A DNA stretch of 64,000 bases from Chlamydiae bacterium CG10_big_fil_rev_8_21_14_0_10_42_34 (GCA_002773795.1 PFAD01000013.1:22903-86902); one strand, 5' to 3'. Shown: positions 26,499 through 34,861, counted from the stretch's first letter. Numbers and translations: made by a program. The notes: generated from the letters alone by a model not told the origin.

Positions 26499-27570
26499 AA
26501 ACAACGCCACGCTCAACTCCTTGAAGAGTGCTTGTCATATCGATGTAGCCCTTGCCAACATCCATAGAAAGTCCCCGATCAGAGCCTCTTGAAAAATCTA
26601 ACTTTTTCAAGTCGATCATTTTCAAAGAAAGGTGCTCGTAAGAGCGGAAGTAGAAAACTTTATTTTTCAAATCCTTGATGACAATCCACTGGGTATAGTC
26701 ACCCCCCTCAGCTGCCTTTTCACGACATAACCCGAGAGGAACATCTACACAATTGAGCAAATGCTCTGCTAAATTGATTGCATTATCACTAGTTACAACC
26801 GGCTTTGCAAAGCGAAGAAACGTAGCAATGCGCACGAAGCGTGATGGAGGCGTCCAATCGCCTGGCAATCCCAAAAGGCCACTTCCTTGCCCTTGAAACT
26901 CAACCTTTTCCCCTCGCAAAGTATACGATGGAGCATTGAGAGCATCGAGATGCACATAGTTTTGTAAATTTGTGATCTGCCAATCAAACGGTGGGGAGTT
27001 TGTCAATACACTGATTGGATTGTCGTAAACATTCATCTTACCAGCTACAAATTCTACAACAAGACTGTTGCCCCTTGCATCGTGGATGGCTGCGTGAAGC
27101 GGAGCAAACCCAAGCGGCGGCACAGGGTGGCCCCAAACAACGACCCCTTTTAAAGCCTCTTTCACTTCAGCAACCGTTGAAAAATTCCCTAAAAGCCAAG
27201 ATCCAAAGTCGACAAAATCTAACGCCTTTGACATCTCATCAGACTTTACGGAAGGGTACTCTGTGACACCTGGCAGCCAAAGATAGCCGAAAGAAAGCCC
27301 CATTTCATTCATTCCATCGAATGAAAAGTCCATCTTCAGAGCATTTACACCCACATACCCATATTTCGAAACCCACTCAGTTCCCTTTCCCCTTTCAGGA
27401 GTTTGAGAAACGACCCTTTTGCCTCGAGGATAAACCTTGAGAGTACTCTTCAGATCCATCGCAAATTCCAACGATCTTCCATTAACCCAAGTACCATCTT
27501 TGGACTGCACCATAAAGTCAGTGCATGCAAAAGCTACCGAAAATAAAAAGAGAAAAATAAACCTAAACAT
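26485..27570 (-). CDS. Periplasmic choloylglycine hydrolase-family (Ntn) amidase
   Basis: The ATG at 27570 gives a 15-residue signal peptide ending AFA, and the next residue is Cys (CTDFMVQSKDG). Signal cleavage would thus expose the N-terminal nucleophile, as in secreted penicillin V acylases and bile salt hydrolases. NGRSLEFAMDL, the FDGMNEMGLSFGYLWLPG segment and VLTNSPPFDWQ match the family. It would hydrolyse a linear amide, possibly an acyl-homoserine lactone, a conjugated bile acid-like compound or a peptide-lipid amide; the substrate cannot be deduced. Confidence 0.87.
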   Translation of the reverse strand: MFRFIFLFLFSVAFACTDFMVQSKDGTWVNGRSLEFAMDLKSTLKVYPRGKRVVSQTPERGKGTEWVSKYGYVGVNALKMDFSFDGMNEMGLSFGYLWLPGVTEYPSVKSDEMSKALDFVDFGSWLLGNFSTVAEVKEALKGVVVWGHPVPPLGFAPLHAAIHDARGNSLVVEFVAGKMNVYDNPISVLTNSPPFDWQITNLQNYVHLDALNAPSYTLRGEKVEFQGQGSGLLGLPGDWTPPSRFVRIATFLRFAKPVVTSDNAINLAEHLLNCVDVPLGLCREKAAEGGDYTQWIVIKDLKNKVFYFRSYEHLSLKMIDLKKLDFSRGSDRGLSMDVGKGYIDMTSTLQGVERGVVFKDN

Positions 27571-27709
27571 ACCACTTACCCCTCGAAGATGACCCAAACC
27601 GGATCTTAAGCGCGCCCCTATTTCCCTTCAACCTAATTACGAGACCCTAACCTTACAATTCCTTTAAAATATCCATAGTGATAGCCTAGTTCTTACTTGG
27701 AGATGCCCC

Positions 27710-28534
27710 ATGAAAAAATTCACACTCTTATTCCTTGCCACTTTTCTTTGTAACTTCCTCCTTGCCACTCCAATTCAAGATCATAAAATTGACCCAACCG
27801 CTCTTGCTGAGCTGGTTAGTTCTTTAGGAATTTCTGAAGACGCTGACCTGATTCAAGAAACACAAAAACAGTGGCTCCGAAAGAACCAAGAAAGATGGGA
27901 AGTTGCAGAACTTTCCTTAAGTCAAAAGAATTTAGTGTTGGATTGGGCAACCAAACAGGGCCTATTTGCCGCTTGGAAACCTCTGTACAAATCTTACGAT
28001 AAAGCGCTCATTCTTGGTGCAACTACCCATAAAATGCAGTCTCGCCTCGATTATTTGAAACAGCTTTGGGAGCAAGGCGTTCGGTTTAAAGAAGTTGTGT
28101 GGCTTACAGGAGATCGCCCTTTAGATCCGCGTGTGGATGGTTTACTTGATCGAGCAAATAATGAGTCTGAAGCAGCACATATCATATGGGAAGAGGCGAA
28201 TCTTCCTGAAGATCTACATAACCTCCCCTCTGTCTTTGTAGCTATTCCTATGAAAGCAGAAGGCAGCACTTTAAAGCGCCCAAATACAGAAGATACGATT
28301 ATTGGTTGGCTAAAAATTGCGCCCGAAACTTGTACCGCTCTATTTGTTTCAGATCAACCATTTTGCGGATATCAATTTGCAGTGATCAAAGCTTGCCTAC
28401 CTGAATCGGTCCAATTTGATTTGGTAGGGCAAGGCGTTGATCCAAGAAGCCATCCGTCTGCTGCGGCCATCACCTTAGATTCAATAGCGCGTTGGCTGTA
28501 CCAAGAAAATTTATGCCAATCACAAGACAAGTAG
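27710..28534 (+). CDS. Exported hypothetical protein with YdcF/DUF218-like region
   Basis: A 19-residue signal peptide is followed by a soluble domain. YDKALILGATTHKMQSRLDYL, VVWLTGDRPLDP and NNESEAAHIIWEEA resemble the nucleotide-like fold of the YdcF/SanA (DUF218) group, which has an xxLG start, a conserved Arg and a later Glu-Ala helix; FVSDQPFCGYQFAVIKA and the SHPSAAAITLDSIARW end are highly ordered. The assignment is tentative. It should act in the periplasm, and there is no obvious operon partner. Confidence 0.6.
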   Translation: MKKFTLLFLATFLCNFLLATPIQDHKIDPTALAELVSSLGISEDADLIQETQKQWLRKNQERWEVAELSLSQKNLVLDWATKQGLFAAWKPLYKSYDKALILGATTHKMQSRLDYLKQLWEQGVRFKEVVWLTGDRPLDPRVDGLLDRANNESEAAHIIWEEANLPEDLHNLPSVFVAIPMKAEGSTLKRPNTEDTIIGWLKIAPETCTALFVSDQPFCGYQFAVIKACLPESVQFDLVGQGVDPRSHPSAAAITLDSIARWLYQENLCQSQDK

Positions 28535-28624
28535 TGAGTTTGTAATAACTTTTCCTTCATCAACTTTAAAGTTTCGATCTACGAGTTGTGGCATGAACTA
28601 AGCCATCCATCAAAAAGCTTACAA

Positions 28625-28653
28625 TTGACTTTTTTTGCACCTTTTTAGATAAC
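28625..28653 (+). promoter_or_regulatory. Possible promoter of the MFS gene
   Basis: TTGACT at 28625 lies 17 bp from GATAAC at 28648, ending about 20 bases before the GTG start at 28674. An AGGAGG ribosome binding site sits directly ahead of the start codon. Confidence 0.4.
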
Positions 28654-28673
28654 AAGAAGTTTTAGGAGGTAGT

Positions 28674-30050
28674 GTGACAGACGCTGAACGTTATCGTTAT
28701 AAATGGTGGGCTTTAACAGGAGTTTGCCTCCTAGCTTTTACCGCATTTCTAGATTTTACCATTGTAAATACAGCCCTACCTTTCATCAAAGCTGATCTAC
28801 ACACGACTATCTTCCAGCTACAATGGGTCGCAAACGTCTTCGCCATTATTTTAGGAATGACAATGCTTGCTATTGGCAAGCTTGCGGATCTTTGGGGCAA
28901 GAAAAACATCTACTACATAGGGTCGATCATCTTTGCAGTTGCTGCTGTAGGAGCTGGATGGAGTCCCAACGTTCAATTTCTCATTTTTTTTCGAGGGCTT
29001 CAAGCCCTAGGAGCATCCGTTCTTTTCATTGTCTCAGGGGCGGCTCTTACCGACGTATTTCCTGAAAATGAGCGTGTCCGCGCAATCAGTATTTGGGGGG
29101 GAAGTACCGGTTTGGGTCTTGTCATAGGTCCTTTTCTAGGGGGAGTACTTGTCTCACTGCTGAGTTGGAGATGGGTATTTTGGATCAACCTACCTCTGAT
29201 TGTCATCGGGCTTTCCCTTTGTTCATTTAGTTTAAAAACTCCCAACCGAGAACACCCTTCAGTCAAAATTGATTGGGTTGGCTTTTTCCTCTTAGTGTTT
29301 GGCCTTGGCAGCTTAATGTATGGGATTATCGCAATCGCACAATCAGAATGGAGCTCACTCATTGGTTGGCTATTTTTTGCACTTGGAGTGCTCTCGCTAT
29401 TTTCATTAATCTTTATTGATCTTAGAAAAACCACACCTTTACTCAGCCTACACATCTTCCATGAAAAAATTATCTCTCTAGCAGCTCTAAGCTGTGCAAT
29501 TGGAGGAGTTGTCGCAGGTGTGTTTATGTTTTTTGACCCCCTCTACTTACGGCTCCTGCGTAATATTTCTCCATTAACAATAGGCCTTATTATTGCTGTA
29601 ATCCCCATTGCTCAAGTGCTCACCTCCCTAACATTTAACAAACTCCTGAAGTACAGCGGCTCTGCAAATCTTCTACTTATTTCGTGCTGCTCAGGTTTCG
29701 TTGGAGCTGTTCTCCATCTTTTCTTTGGCACACAAACTCCACTCATTTACCTAATACTCCCCTTCTTCCTCCTTGGGATTAATTGGGCGCTTAGCAACGT
29801 AGCTATGGTCACAGCAGTCAACCAAACACTGGAAGCTTCTAAAACGGGCGAAGCCATTGGAACGATCGCGACAATCTGGAATGTAGTGGCAGCATTGCTC
29901 CTTGCTCTAAGTACGGCCGTTTTTCACATCATTGAAACTAAAAGCTCATTTTTGCCCGCCTTTCGCGGTGCAGTTTTTCTGAACGTGATTTACATGGGAT
30001 TGATCTTACTTGCAGCATTTCGGGTGTACCGAAGCATCAAAAATAGATAA
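28674..30050 (+). CDS. MFS exporter of the DHA2 (EmrB/QacA) type
   Basis: A 458-residue integral membrane protein with about 14 helices. FTIVNTALPFIKADL and WVANVFAIILGMTMLAIGKLAD correspond to the first helix and motif A of the DHA2 drug:proton antiporters, and GGVLVSLLSWRWVFWINLP is the motif C-like region followed by the conserved RWVFWIN. The GTG start is supported by a near-perfect AGGAGG. It probably exports hydrophobic toxic compounds. No adjacent regulator or fusion protein is present. Confidence 0.92.
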   Translation: MTDAERYRYKWWALTGVCLLAFTAFLDFTIVNTALPFIKADLHTTIFQLQWVANVFAIILGMTMLAIGKLADLWGKKNIYYIGSIIFAVAAVGAGWSPNVQFLIFFRGLQALGASVLFIVSGAALTDVFPENERVRAISIWGGSTGLGLVIGPFLGGVLVSLLSWRWVFWINLPLIVIGLSLCSFSLKTPNREHPSVKIDWVGFFLLVFGLGSLMYGIIAIAQSEWSSLIGWLFFALGVLSLFSLIFIDLRKTTPLLSLHIFHEKIISLAALSCAIGGVVAGVFMFFDPLYLRLLRNISPLTIGLIIAVIPIAQVLTSLTFNKLLKYSGSANLLLISCCSGFVGAVLHLFFGTQTPLIYLILPFFLLGINWALSNVAMVTAVNQTLEASKTGEAIGTIATIWNVVAALLLALSTAVFHIIETKSSFLPAFRGAVFLNVIYMGLILLAAFRVYRSIKNR

Positions 30051-30059
30051 TGAAATTTA

Positions 30060-30081
30060 GCCCTTCCTAGTTTGGAAGGGC
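30060..30081 (+). terminator. Hairpin after the MFS gene
   Basis: GCCCTTCC and GGAAGGGC form an 8-bp perfect stem ten bases past the stop codon, with a short AT-rich tail (AGTAATTCT). The remaining bases up to 30458 contain no gene I can support. Confidence 0.6.
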
Positions 30082-30457
30082 AGTAATTCTACATTCGCCG
30101 CTTTTCCCATTTCTCTGAATCAACCTTATATTGATGAAATTCCACTCCGCAACTATCATATGCGCCTTAACAACTGCATAGAGAAATTACCCCATTTTAC
30201 CCTTCTGATCTACGCAATTGTTAGCAAAAGCTAGCGAAAGTTCCGTGAGATTCTGACCCACATTTGGCCCACAAATCAAGATGGAAGTTGATCAAATTCT
30301 TTTCACGTTGTATAAGAGACCTTCTTTTTACTTAGAAAAACAACATAGCTTTAGGATCACCCCGAACAAAGCGCTCGAATCCAGAAGTAGGGCCGAAATT
30401 TTCAGTGATTGCTAAGTAAACTAAAAACCGCATACCAAATTGACAAGGTGGGAAAGT
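30082..30457. other. Intergenic region without a supported gene
   Basis: About 375 bases with only short frames on both strands. I see no RNA gene, repeat or clear promoter, apart from a weak GGTGG site just ahead of the start codon at 30458. It may hold decayed sequence, since it borders the region with the IS fragment. Confidence 0.4.
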
Positions 30458-31489
30458 ATGAAATTATTAATGATGGTCGCAACGCTTTTTCTGCCTTTAC
30501 TCATAATAGAAGCTCACGAAGAAATCAACGACCGAATCACCGCTTTATTTATTATAAGCAGTGATTCACAAGATTTTGTAGGACAAGGAAGAGAAAAAAT
30601 CTATTACCCAGAAGATGGAACATTTACAATTTCACAAATTTGGTGCGATGGAGCTATTGGAATAAACTTCCGTTCTAACGAAAAAAGAGAATGGTGGTCA
30701 TTGACATTTGGAGGAACCAATAAAGCCCCCCCCCGCATAGGGTTGTTTACAAATGCCAAAAGACACCCATTTTCTGGCGTTTGTCCCGGTTTTGAAATAG
30801 ACAGCGATCACCGTGGGTGCAATAGACTAAGCGGACAATTCGAAATTCTCGAACTGGAGTACAATGACGCAGGAACTATCACAGCTTTTGCCGCAAATTT
30901 TGTACAAAGATGTGAAGAGATTGGACCACCTCTATTTGGAAGCGTAAGAATCAATTCCTCTATCCCTATTGAAACTCGCTTCAGAGAACATCTACAAAAA
31001 AAACTGGAACCATCAGTTATTTATGTTTCTAAATTCGATCCCCTAACTGGAGAAACTACTTCAACCTTACTATCTAGCGAGCCTAATAAGTTAGAGATAA
31101 GCCGTTTGCCTCTTGGAGGCGAGGGAATAGAAGTAGTTATCGAAGGAGAAAATGAGAGCTGGACATTTGATTTCGCAGCTCCAATTGGAAGTGAATTGGG
31201 CAAGGGTAAATACAAAACCTCTAGCCGCTATCCTTTCAATAGCTATTTTGAAGCGGGAATAGCTGTTACATTATCCGGTTCAGCATCTGTACATCCTTCT
31301 GGATCTTTTGAAATTATCGACATTCAAAAAACTATAACCGGTGAAATCCGCAAGCTCATATTGCAATTCACCATAGAGACTGAAACAGGAGAGATTTACG
31401 AAGGTACCATCAGGCATTTATCAAAAAATTCATCCGTTTTTCAGGCTGAAATCGATTCAGACGATGATGATAGCGAAGATGATTTTTAG
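30458..31489 (+). CDS. Exported protein with two copies of a beta-rich domain
   Basis: The ATG at 30458 gives a signal peptide (MKLLMMVATLFLPLLIIEA). Two related domains follow. The first (about residues 40-160) has FVGQGREKIYYPEDGTFT, EWWSLTFGGTN, RHPFSGVCPGFEI, HRGCNRLSGQFEILE and FVQRCE. The second (about 220-325) has WTFDFAAPIG, KGKYKTSSRYPF, SGSFEIIDIQ and EIYEGTIRH. The pattern, a WxLxFxAP strand, an R-x-PF turn and a GRGCNxLxGxFxV strand, recurs in exported proteins of unrelated bacteria but has no function I know. The acidic tail is DSDDDDSEDDF. The copies differ, the second having lost the Cys pair. Confidence 0.72.
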   Translation: MKLLMMVATLFLPLLIIEAHEEINDRITALFIISSDSQDFVGQGREKIYYPEDGTFTISQIWCDGAIGINFRSNEKREWWSLTFGGTNKAPPRIGLFTNAKRHPFSGVCPGFEIDSDHRGCNRLSGQFEILELEYNDAGTITAFAANFVQRCEEIGPPLFGSVRINSSIPIETRFREHLQKKLEPSVIYVSKFDPLTGETTSTLLSSEPNKLEISRLPLGGEGIEVVIEGENESWTFDFAAPIGSELGKGKYKTSSRYPFNSYFEAGIAVTLSGSASVHPSGSFEIIDIQKTITGEIRKLILQFTIETETGEIYEGTIRHLSKNSSVFQAEIDSDDDDSEDDF

Positions 31490-31503
31490 CAAAAAATGAC
31501 CAC

Positions 31504-31824
31504 ATGTTTAACTTTAACATTTGGATCCTATTTTTAACTCTCGCTACCAACCTCTTCGCTGTGGATCCTGATACCACTATCGTGATCGACAGCACCTCTT
31601 GTAATGTTCGAGACTCTGTTCACGCTCCAACAGGCCAATCATTTGTCCGCTGCAACAATGCGGTTGTTAAGGATACTTTTCCAGATGTGCAAATCCACGA
31701 AGATGTTTTCATTCAGGCATTCATCACGGAGCTTCCCATTGAAGCTCTCGATATATCCATTCTGGTAAGGCTTACCGGGTTGGATATAATCCCATCTTAT
31801 TTTCTGTTCCTGACACCAGCTTAA
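31504..31824 (+). pseudogene. Exported protein gene truncated by IS3-family DNA
   Basis: The start encodes a signal peptide (MFNFNIWILFLTLATNLFA) and about 35 residues of mature protein, but from about 31690 the frame runs antisense through transposase sequence, so the natural C-terminus is lost. It lies 14 bases after the two-domain exported protein and may once have been co-transcribed with it. No family is recognised in the short remnant. Confidence 0.6.
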
Positions 31825-31857
31825 GATTGCCATGCTGGTAAATTCTGTAACGCTTTA
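31690..31857 (-). mobile_element. IS3-family transposase fragment (integrase core end)
   Basis: Read on the minus strand, the frame gives [20 protein letters not shown] followed by [20 protein letters not shown] and [10 protein letters not shown]. This is the DDE integrase region around the catalytic Glu (GYIESFNG) of IS3-family OrfB. Homology stops abruptly at both sides, and no terminal repeats or OrfA are present, so it is a remnant. Confidence 0.88.
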
Positions 31858-31920
31858 AACTAGAAACCTAGCAACCCATAAAGTTGAAATAAGCCAGCTC
31901 CCTCCCTTAAAACTAATAGA

Positions 31921-32171
31921 ATGAAATATTCTAAGGTTAAAAAAACCCAAACAAGGCAAGATTTTATCCCTTTTTTGAGAACTCTCAAGAAGGATTATAC
32001 AGAAAACTTATCGACCAGGGAAAGTAGAGGTATCGAGACATTTTTAGGCGCAGTCGCATCTTGGATAGAAGATGTGGATGGATTCATATAAATCGGGGTT
32101 TGCCGATTCCAGAAAAACCCGCCTGGAAAGTCTTTGCAGACATTCTTATGGGAGGAAAGCTTTATGAGTGA
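31921..32171 (+). pseudogene. Small gene with frameshift (DUF7660-like), WxxFADIL motif
   Basis: Frame one from ATG 31921 gives 56 residues ending ETFLGAVASWIEDVDGFI and TAA (32089-32091). Shifting frame there continues as NRGLPIPEKPAWKVFADILM then GGKLYE and TGA (32169-32171). The joined product matches the pattern W-hED-hDG-(Y)-x-NxGxPhPExPxWxxFADhLhAAxhYE of a small bacterial family, probably DUF7660 (from memory). One base is missing near 32086. The 3' end overlaps the abiEii stop by 10 bases. Confidence 0.65.
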
Positions 32172-33010
32172 TGGCATGCAATAAATCTATTGACGACTTC
32201 GATCACATCGACTATCTGACTGGGCAATCGAGCTGAAGCCGTTGCTGTTTTATGGTAGCGATCCCAGTATTTCTGTAACGCTTCGAGCGCTGAAGTATCA
32301 AACTGCATCGGCAATCGAATAGGTGTTTTACGATGTTCGAATACCAGACGGATTGCTTTTGCAGTATCTGGCTCATTTAGCATTTTCTCAGAGCTGGCAA
32401 TAGTATAGAGATCGTGAAAATCCTTCATCCGGCTGTTGTCAGCCCCTCGGAAGATTGCCGTCTCAAGTTTTTCGGCAAACACAAATTCCATCGGATAGCA
32501 ATTTACAGTCAGCGATGGTTCGAACAAGGGTCCCTTCGAATTTGAAAGAAGTAAAAGCTCCTTCTCGCGCACCTGGACCAGATCGCCGAATCCTAGATCG
32601 ATGAAGAGAGGAAATTTAGCTTTTCCAAAGCGAACCTCTATTTTGACATGAGCACCGGGATATTCCATGTGAAAATGCTCGAGAGGATCTATGACCGGGT
32701 TCATAAAAACAAATCCATCTTCAATCTCAACCCGCACGATATCATTAAAAATCTTCTGCAAGGCGCTGATTTCATTCCTGAGCCGTTGGATCGTGAAGTC
32801 CAGGTCCTTTGTTTCTCTGCCGATGTCCACATACCGAGCCAATAGAGTTCCCCCCTTTAGGACAAAATGCGAGTGATAAGGAGATCGGCATAAGCGCACA
32901 AGAAATCTTTCTGTGATGACGTTTTGCCAAACTTCAGCAGGAGTTACATTTCTTTCCTTAGCAATGAGCTGTAGGCGTTTTTTAAATGACTGTTCAAAGG
33001 AGTGAGTCAT
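32162..33010 (-). CDS. abiEii: AbiEii/AbiGii-family nucleotidyltransferase toxin
   Basis: A 282-residue protein with the nucleotidyltransferase core: VLKGGTLLARYVDIGRETKD then LDFT (the GGT...D-x-D motif), and downstream EFVFAEKLETAIFRG with R-x-KDFHDLY, which are the remaining AbiEii motifs. AbiEii toxins are thought to transfer nucleotides to tRNA or other acceptors and are held in check by AbiEi. The start overlaps the antitoxin stop by four bases. Such systems stabilise mobile DNA or abort phage infection, and here it lies in a decayed accessory region. Confidence 0.92.
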   Translation of the reverse strand: MTHSFEQSFKKRLQLIAKERNVTPAEVWQNVITERFLVRLCRSPYHSHFVLKGGTLLARYVDIGRETKDLDFTIQRLRNEISALQKIFNDIVRVEIEDGFVFMNPVIDPLEHFHMEYPGAHVKIEVRFGKAKFPLFIDLGFGDLVQVREKELLLLSNSKGPLFEPSLTVNCYPMEFVFAEKLETAIFRGADNSRMKDFHDLYTIASSEKMLNEPDTAKAIRLVFEHRKTPIRLPMQFDTSALEALQKYWDRYHKTATASARLPSQIVDVIEVVNRFIACHHS

Positions 33011-33603
33011 GTTGTTAATGCTACAATGTATTTATTAATATTGATTCTTAATGCTTTGGCATATCTTGAAAGCTTTGGTAGGTCTGCCTTCTTTTCGCCA
33101 GAAGGTTTTAAATAAGATTGAAGAGCCTTGATAGCAATTTCGTCGCTCAAATATCGAAATGAGTCGACAATAGTCCTTTCTCGATCAAAAATTTTTACCT
33201 CATATTTCCCCATCTTTATGGTTGTTAGTCCGAGACTCATATTCCTCATTCGAACGATTCGGATATGGGGACGCTTCGGACTCTTATCGGTGTTGGGAAT
33301 GGCAATCCAATACTCCCTCATGATCTGATTGGTCAGGTTATAATAGCAAAGCGCTGAGACTAGACAAACGACCCCTCTAGGAATACTCGAAGCGGTGAGC
33401 ACAAGCTCTTCAAAATCAAAATCGACTCCGCTAGAAGCTTCGGCTACCCGATATAGCCCGCGCCCAACCCTTTCAATCACCCCTTTCTGACAAAAATGCG
33501 CCAGCATTCGAGAAGGAATTCCCCTAGAACGGGCCTCACTGGCCTTGAATATAGGCTCTTTGAGAAGCGGGTCAAGAAGATGCTGATACTTAGATCGTTT
33601 CAT
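33007..33603 (-). CDS. abiEi: AbiEi-family antitoxin, transcriptional autorepressor
   Basis: The N-terminal 90 residues form the winged-helix AbiEi domain (FKASEARSRGIPSRMLAHF, KGVIERVGRGLYRV). The C-terminal antitoxin domain follows, with YNLTNQIMREYWIAIP and IFDRERTIVDSFRYLSDEIA. Type IV antitoxins of this family repress their own promoter by binding inverted repeats. A nearly perfect 53-bp inverted repeat starts five bases upstream of the ATG. There is no recognisable ribosome binding site, so leaderless or near-leaderless translation is possible. Confidence 0.92.
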   Translation of the reverse strand: MKRSKYQHLLDPLLKEPIFKASEARSRGIPSRMLAHFCQKGVIERVGRGLYRVAEASSGVDFDFEELVLTASSIPRGVVCLVSALCYYNLTNQIMREYWIAIPNTDKSPKRPHIRIVRMRNMSLGLTTIKMGKYEVKIFDRERTIVDSFRYLSDEIAIKALQSYLKPSGEKKADLPKLSRYAKALRININKYIVALTT

Positions 33604-33608
33604 GTTTA

Positions 33609-33661
33609 TTTATGTAACATAGACACTCATTAAAGGTCAATGAGTGCCTATGTTACATAAA
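33609..33661 (-). promoter_or_regulatory. Large inverted repeat, probable AbiEi operator
   Basis: Two 23-bp arms beginning TTTATGTAACATAG and ending with their complement differ at one position and are separated by 7 bp (AAAGGTC). The element sits directly ahead of the abiEi start and must overlap its promoter, fitting autoregulation by a dimeric AbiEi N-terminal domain. Confidence 0.75.
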
Positions 33662-33662
33662 T

Positions 33663-34091
33663 GACCGGGGGCGATCCCATATAAGAAAATCGCAGAAAGC
33701 TCCATTAGAAAAACGGTCGCTTCCATCTAAAATAAACCGCTTAGGAGTTGAACACGAATGCATTAAACTGCTCATTACATTTTCGCCCCATGCGGATCGG
33801 GTGGTGTCTCACCAAAACGACTGGACCGCCTATCAAGAGTCTCTAAAACTCAATTTTATCCTGGCTGGGGGACAATTCAATCCCCTGATCCCCATAGAAA
33901 ATAAGGATTACGCCCGCGCTCTGATTCAATCTTTTCGAGTTGACCTACTATTATCCATCACTGAAGACGCCGAGATACAGGCATTTATCGGCAAACAACT
34001 CTCGCCTGAAGACGAGAGTTGTTTGCCGGAATGTACTATTCAGATAGCCCCGACGGAGAATTTCTTTCGCAAGGTTGGTTATGTAAAGTAG
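33663..34091 (+). CDS. Unrecognised open frame, probably a gene remnant
   Basis: A frame open from before 33663 encodes a protein-like sequence (HIRKSQKAPLEKRSLPSK, then VVSHQNDWTAYQESLKLN and FILAGGQFNPLIPIENKD, DLLLSITEDAEIQAFIGKQ). Its composition looks coding, but there is no start with a ribosome binding site; the first possible in-frame start is GTG 33801. Its last 30 residues run through a hairpin and into the convergent gene. I read it as the C-terminal part of a decayed accessory gene of unknown family. Confidence 0.4.
   Translation, partial: DRGRSHIRKSQKAPLEKRSLPSKINRLGVEHECIKLLITFSPHADRVVSHQNDWTAYQESLKLNFILAGGQFNPLIPIENKDYARALIQSFRVDLLLSITEDAEIQAFIGKQLSPEDESCLPECTIQIAPTENFFRKVGYVK
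33989..34028. terminator. Perfect 16-bp hairpin
   Basis: CGGCAAACAACTCTCG and its exact complement surround an 8-nt loop, starting eight bases past the stop of the minus-strand DoxX-like gene. There is no T-run on either side. It could terminate that gene or be a remnant of an insertion. Confidence 0.5.
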
Positions 34092-34497
34092 AAAAAATCA
34101 CGAGCCCAGCAGAAATAAGAATTAAATTCTTAAAGATATATTGCCCTTCCAGCGTCAATCCAAAAGGTATCCAAGTAAAGCAAGCCTCTGGCTGCATGAA
34201 AAGGGGGAAAAAAGTACCCGGAAAATGAAGAAAGAGAAGGATCAAGCCATAGCGGAGAAAACGTCTAAAAAAAAGAAAAACACCTATTGCCATTTCCCAA
34301 ATACCGATCAAGCTAATGAAGATGTGATCCTCTATCCCAGGGAGAGCATGCATCACGAGCTCGTCAACAGGGCTATCTCCGGATACTTTCAAAGCTCCAT
34401 ACCAAAAAAAGATGATCCCCATCGCATAACGCAAAAGAGTGACTGATCGCCCTTTAAAATAATGAGAAAGCTTACGCTCTATTTCAAAATAGCCCAT
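34036..34497 (-). CDS. DoxX/DUF417-like membrane protein
   Basis: A 153-residue protein with four hydrophobic helices: LLRYAMGIIFFWYGALKV, a second containing ISLIGIWEMAIGVFLFF, then LILLFLHFPGTFFPLFM, and ILISAGLVIFSTL. The G-ALKV after helix one and the EMAIG in helix two are typical of the DUF417/YkgB side of the DoxX clan. Function is unknown. It lies alone in accessory sequence, next to tRNA-associated repeats. Confidence 0.7.
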   Translation of the reverse strand: MGYFEIERKLSHYFKGRSVTLLRYAMGIIFFWYGALKVSGDSPVDELVMHALPGIEDHIFISLIGIWEMAIGVFLFFRRFLRYGLILLFLHFPGTFFPLFMQPEACFTWIPFGLTLEGQYIFKNLILISAGLVIFSTLHNQPCERNSPSGLSE

Positions 34498-34554
34498 TGT
34501 CTTTGTATAACCACCATTCGATCCAATTTCTTATTTCCACAATACCAAATGCTC

Positions 34555-34861
34555 CTAAAAAAACAAGAAGAGAATAAATCCATGGGAACGACATGAAATA
34601 ATGTTGGCACAAAGTAAACGATGGAGCATTAAGGCATGATCCCAAGCGCTACTCCCAAAAAAAATCAGCGGATTGATTGTACAACTCCGTAAAATGTTCT
34701 TAAAAAATGGCTCGGATTCTTGTGGAGTCTGTTGTTTTTTAATGGAGCTGAAAAACCCCACTTCACTCCAGACATTCTTAAGGCTATTATCTACAGCACT
34801 CAGCACGAAATGTGCCGTCAGCGTACCATTTGTATTTTTTAAGACTGTTTTTGAATGGAAA
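34555..34861 (-). pseudogene. Possible gene remnant without a start codon
   Basis: A minus-strand frame gives a plausible protein stretch (TAHFVLSAVDNSLKNVWSEV, SSIKKQQTPQESEPFFKN), but it opens just after a stop codon and has no ATG; the only start is GTG 34806. No family is recognised. It may be what is left of a gene cut off by the tRNA-repeat array. Confidence 0.3.

Noticed and set aside
31695..31824. C-terminal half of the 31504 frame as a real protein tail
   Set aside because: It is antisense to IS3-family transposase sequence.
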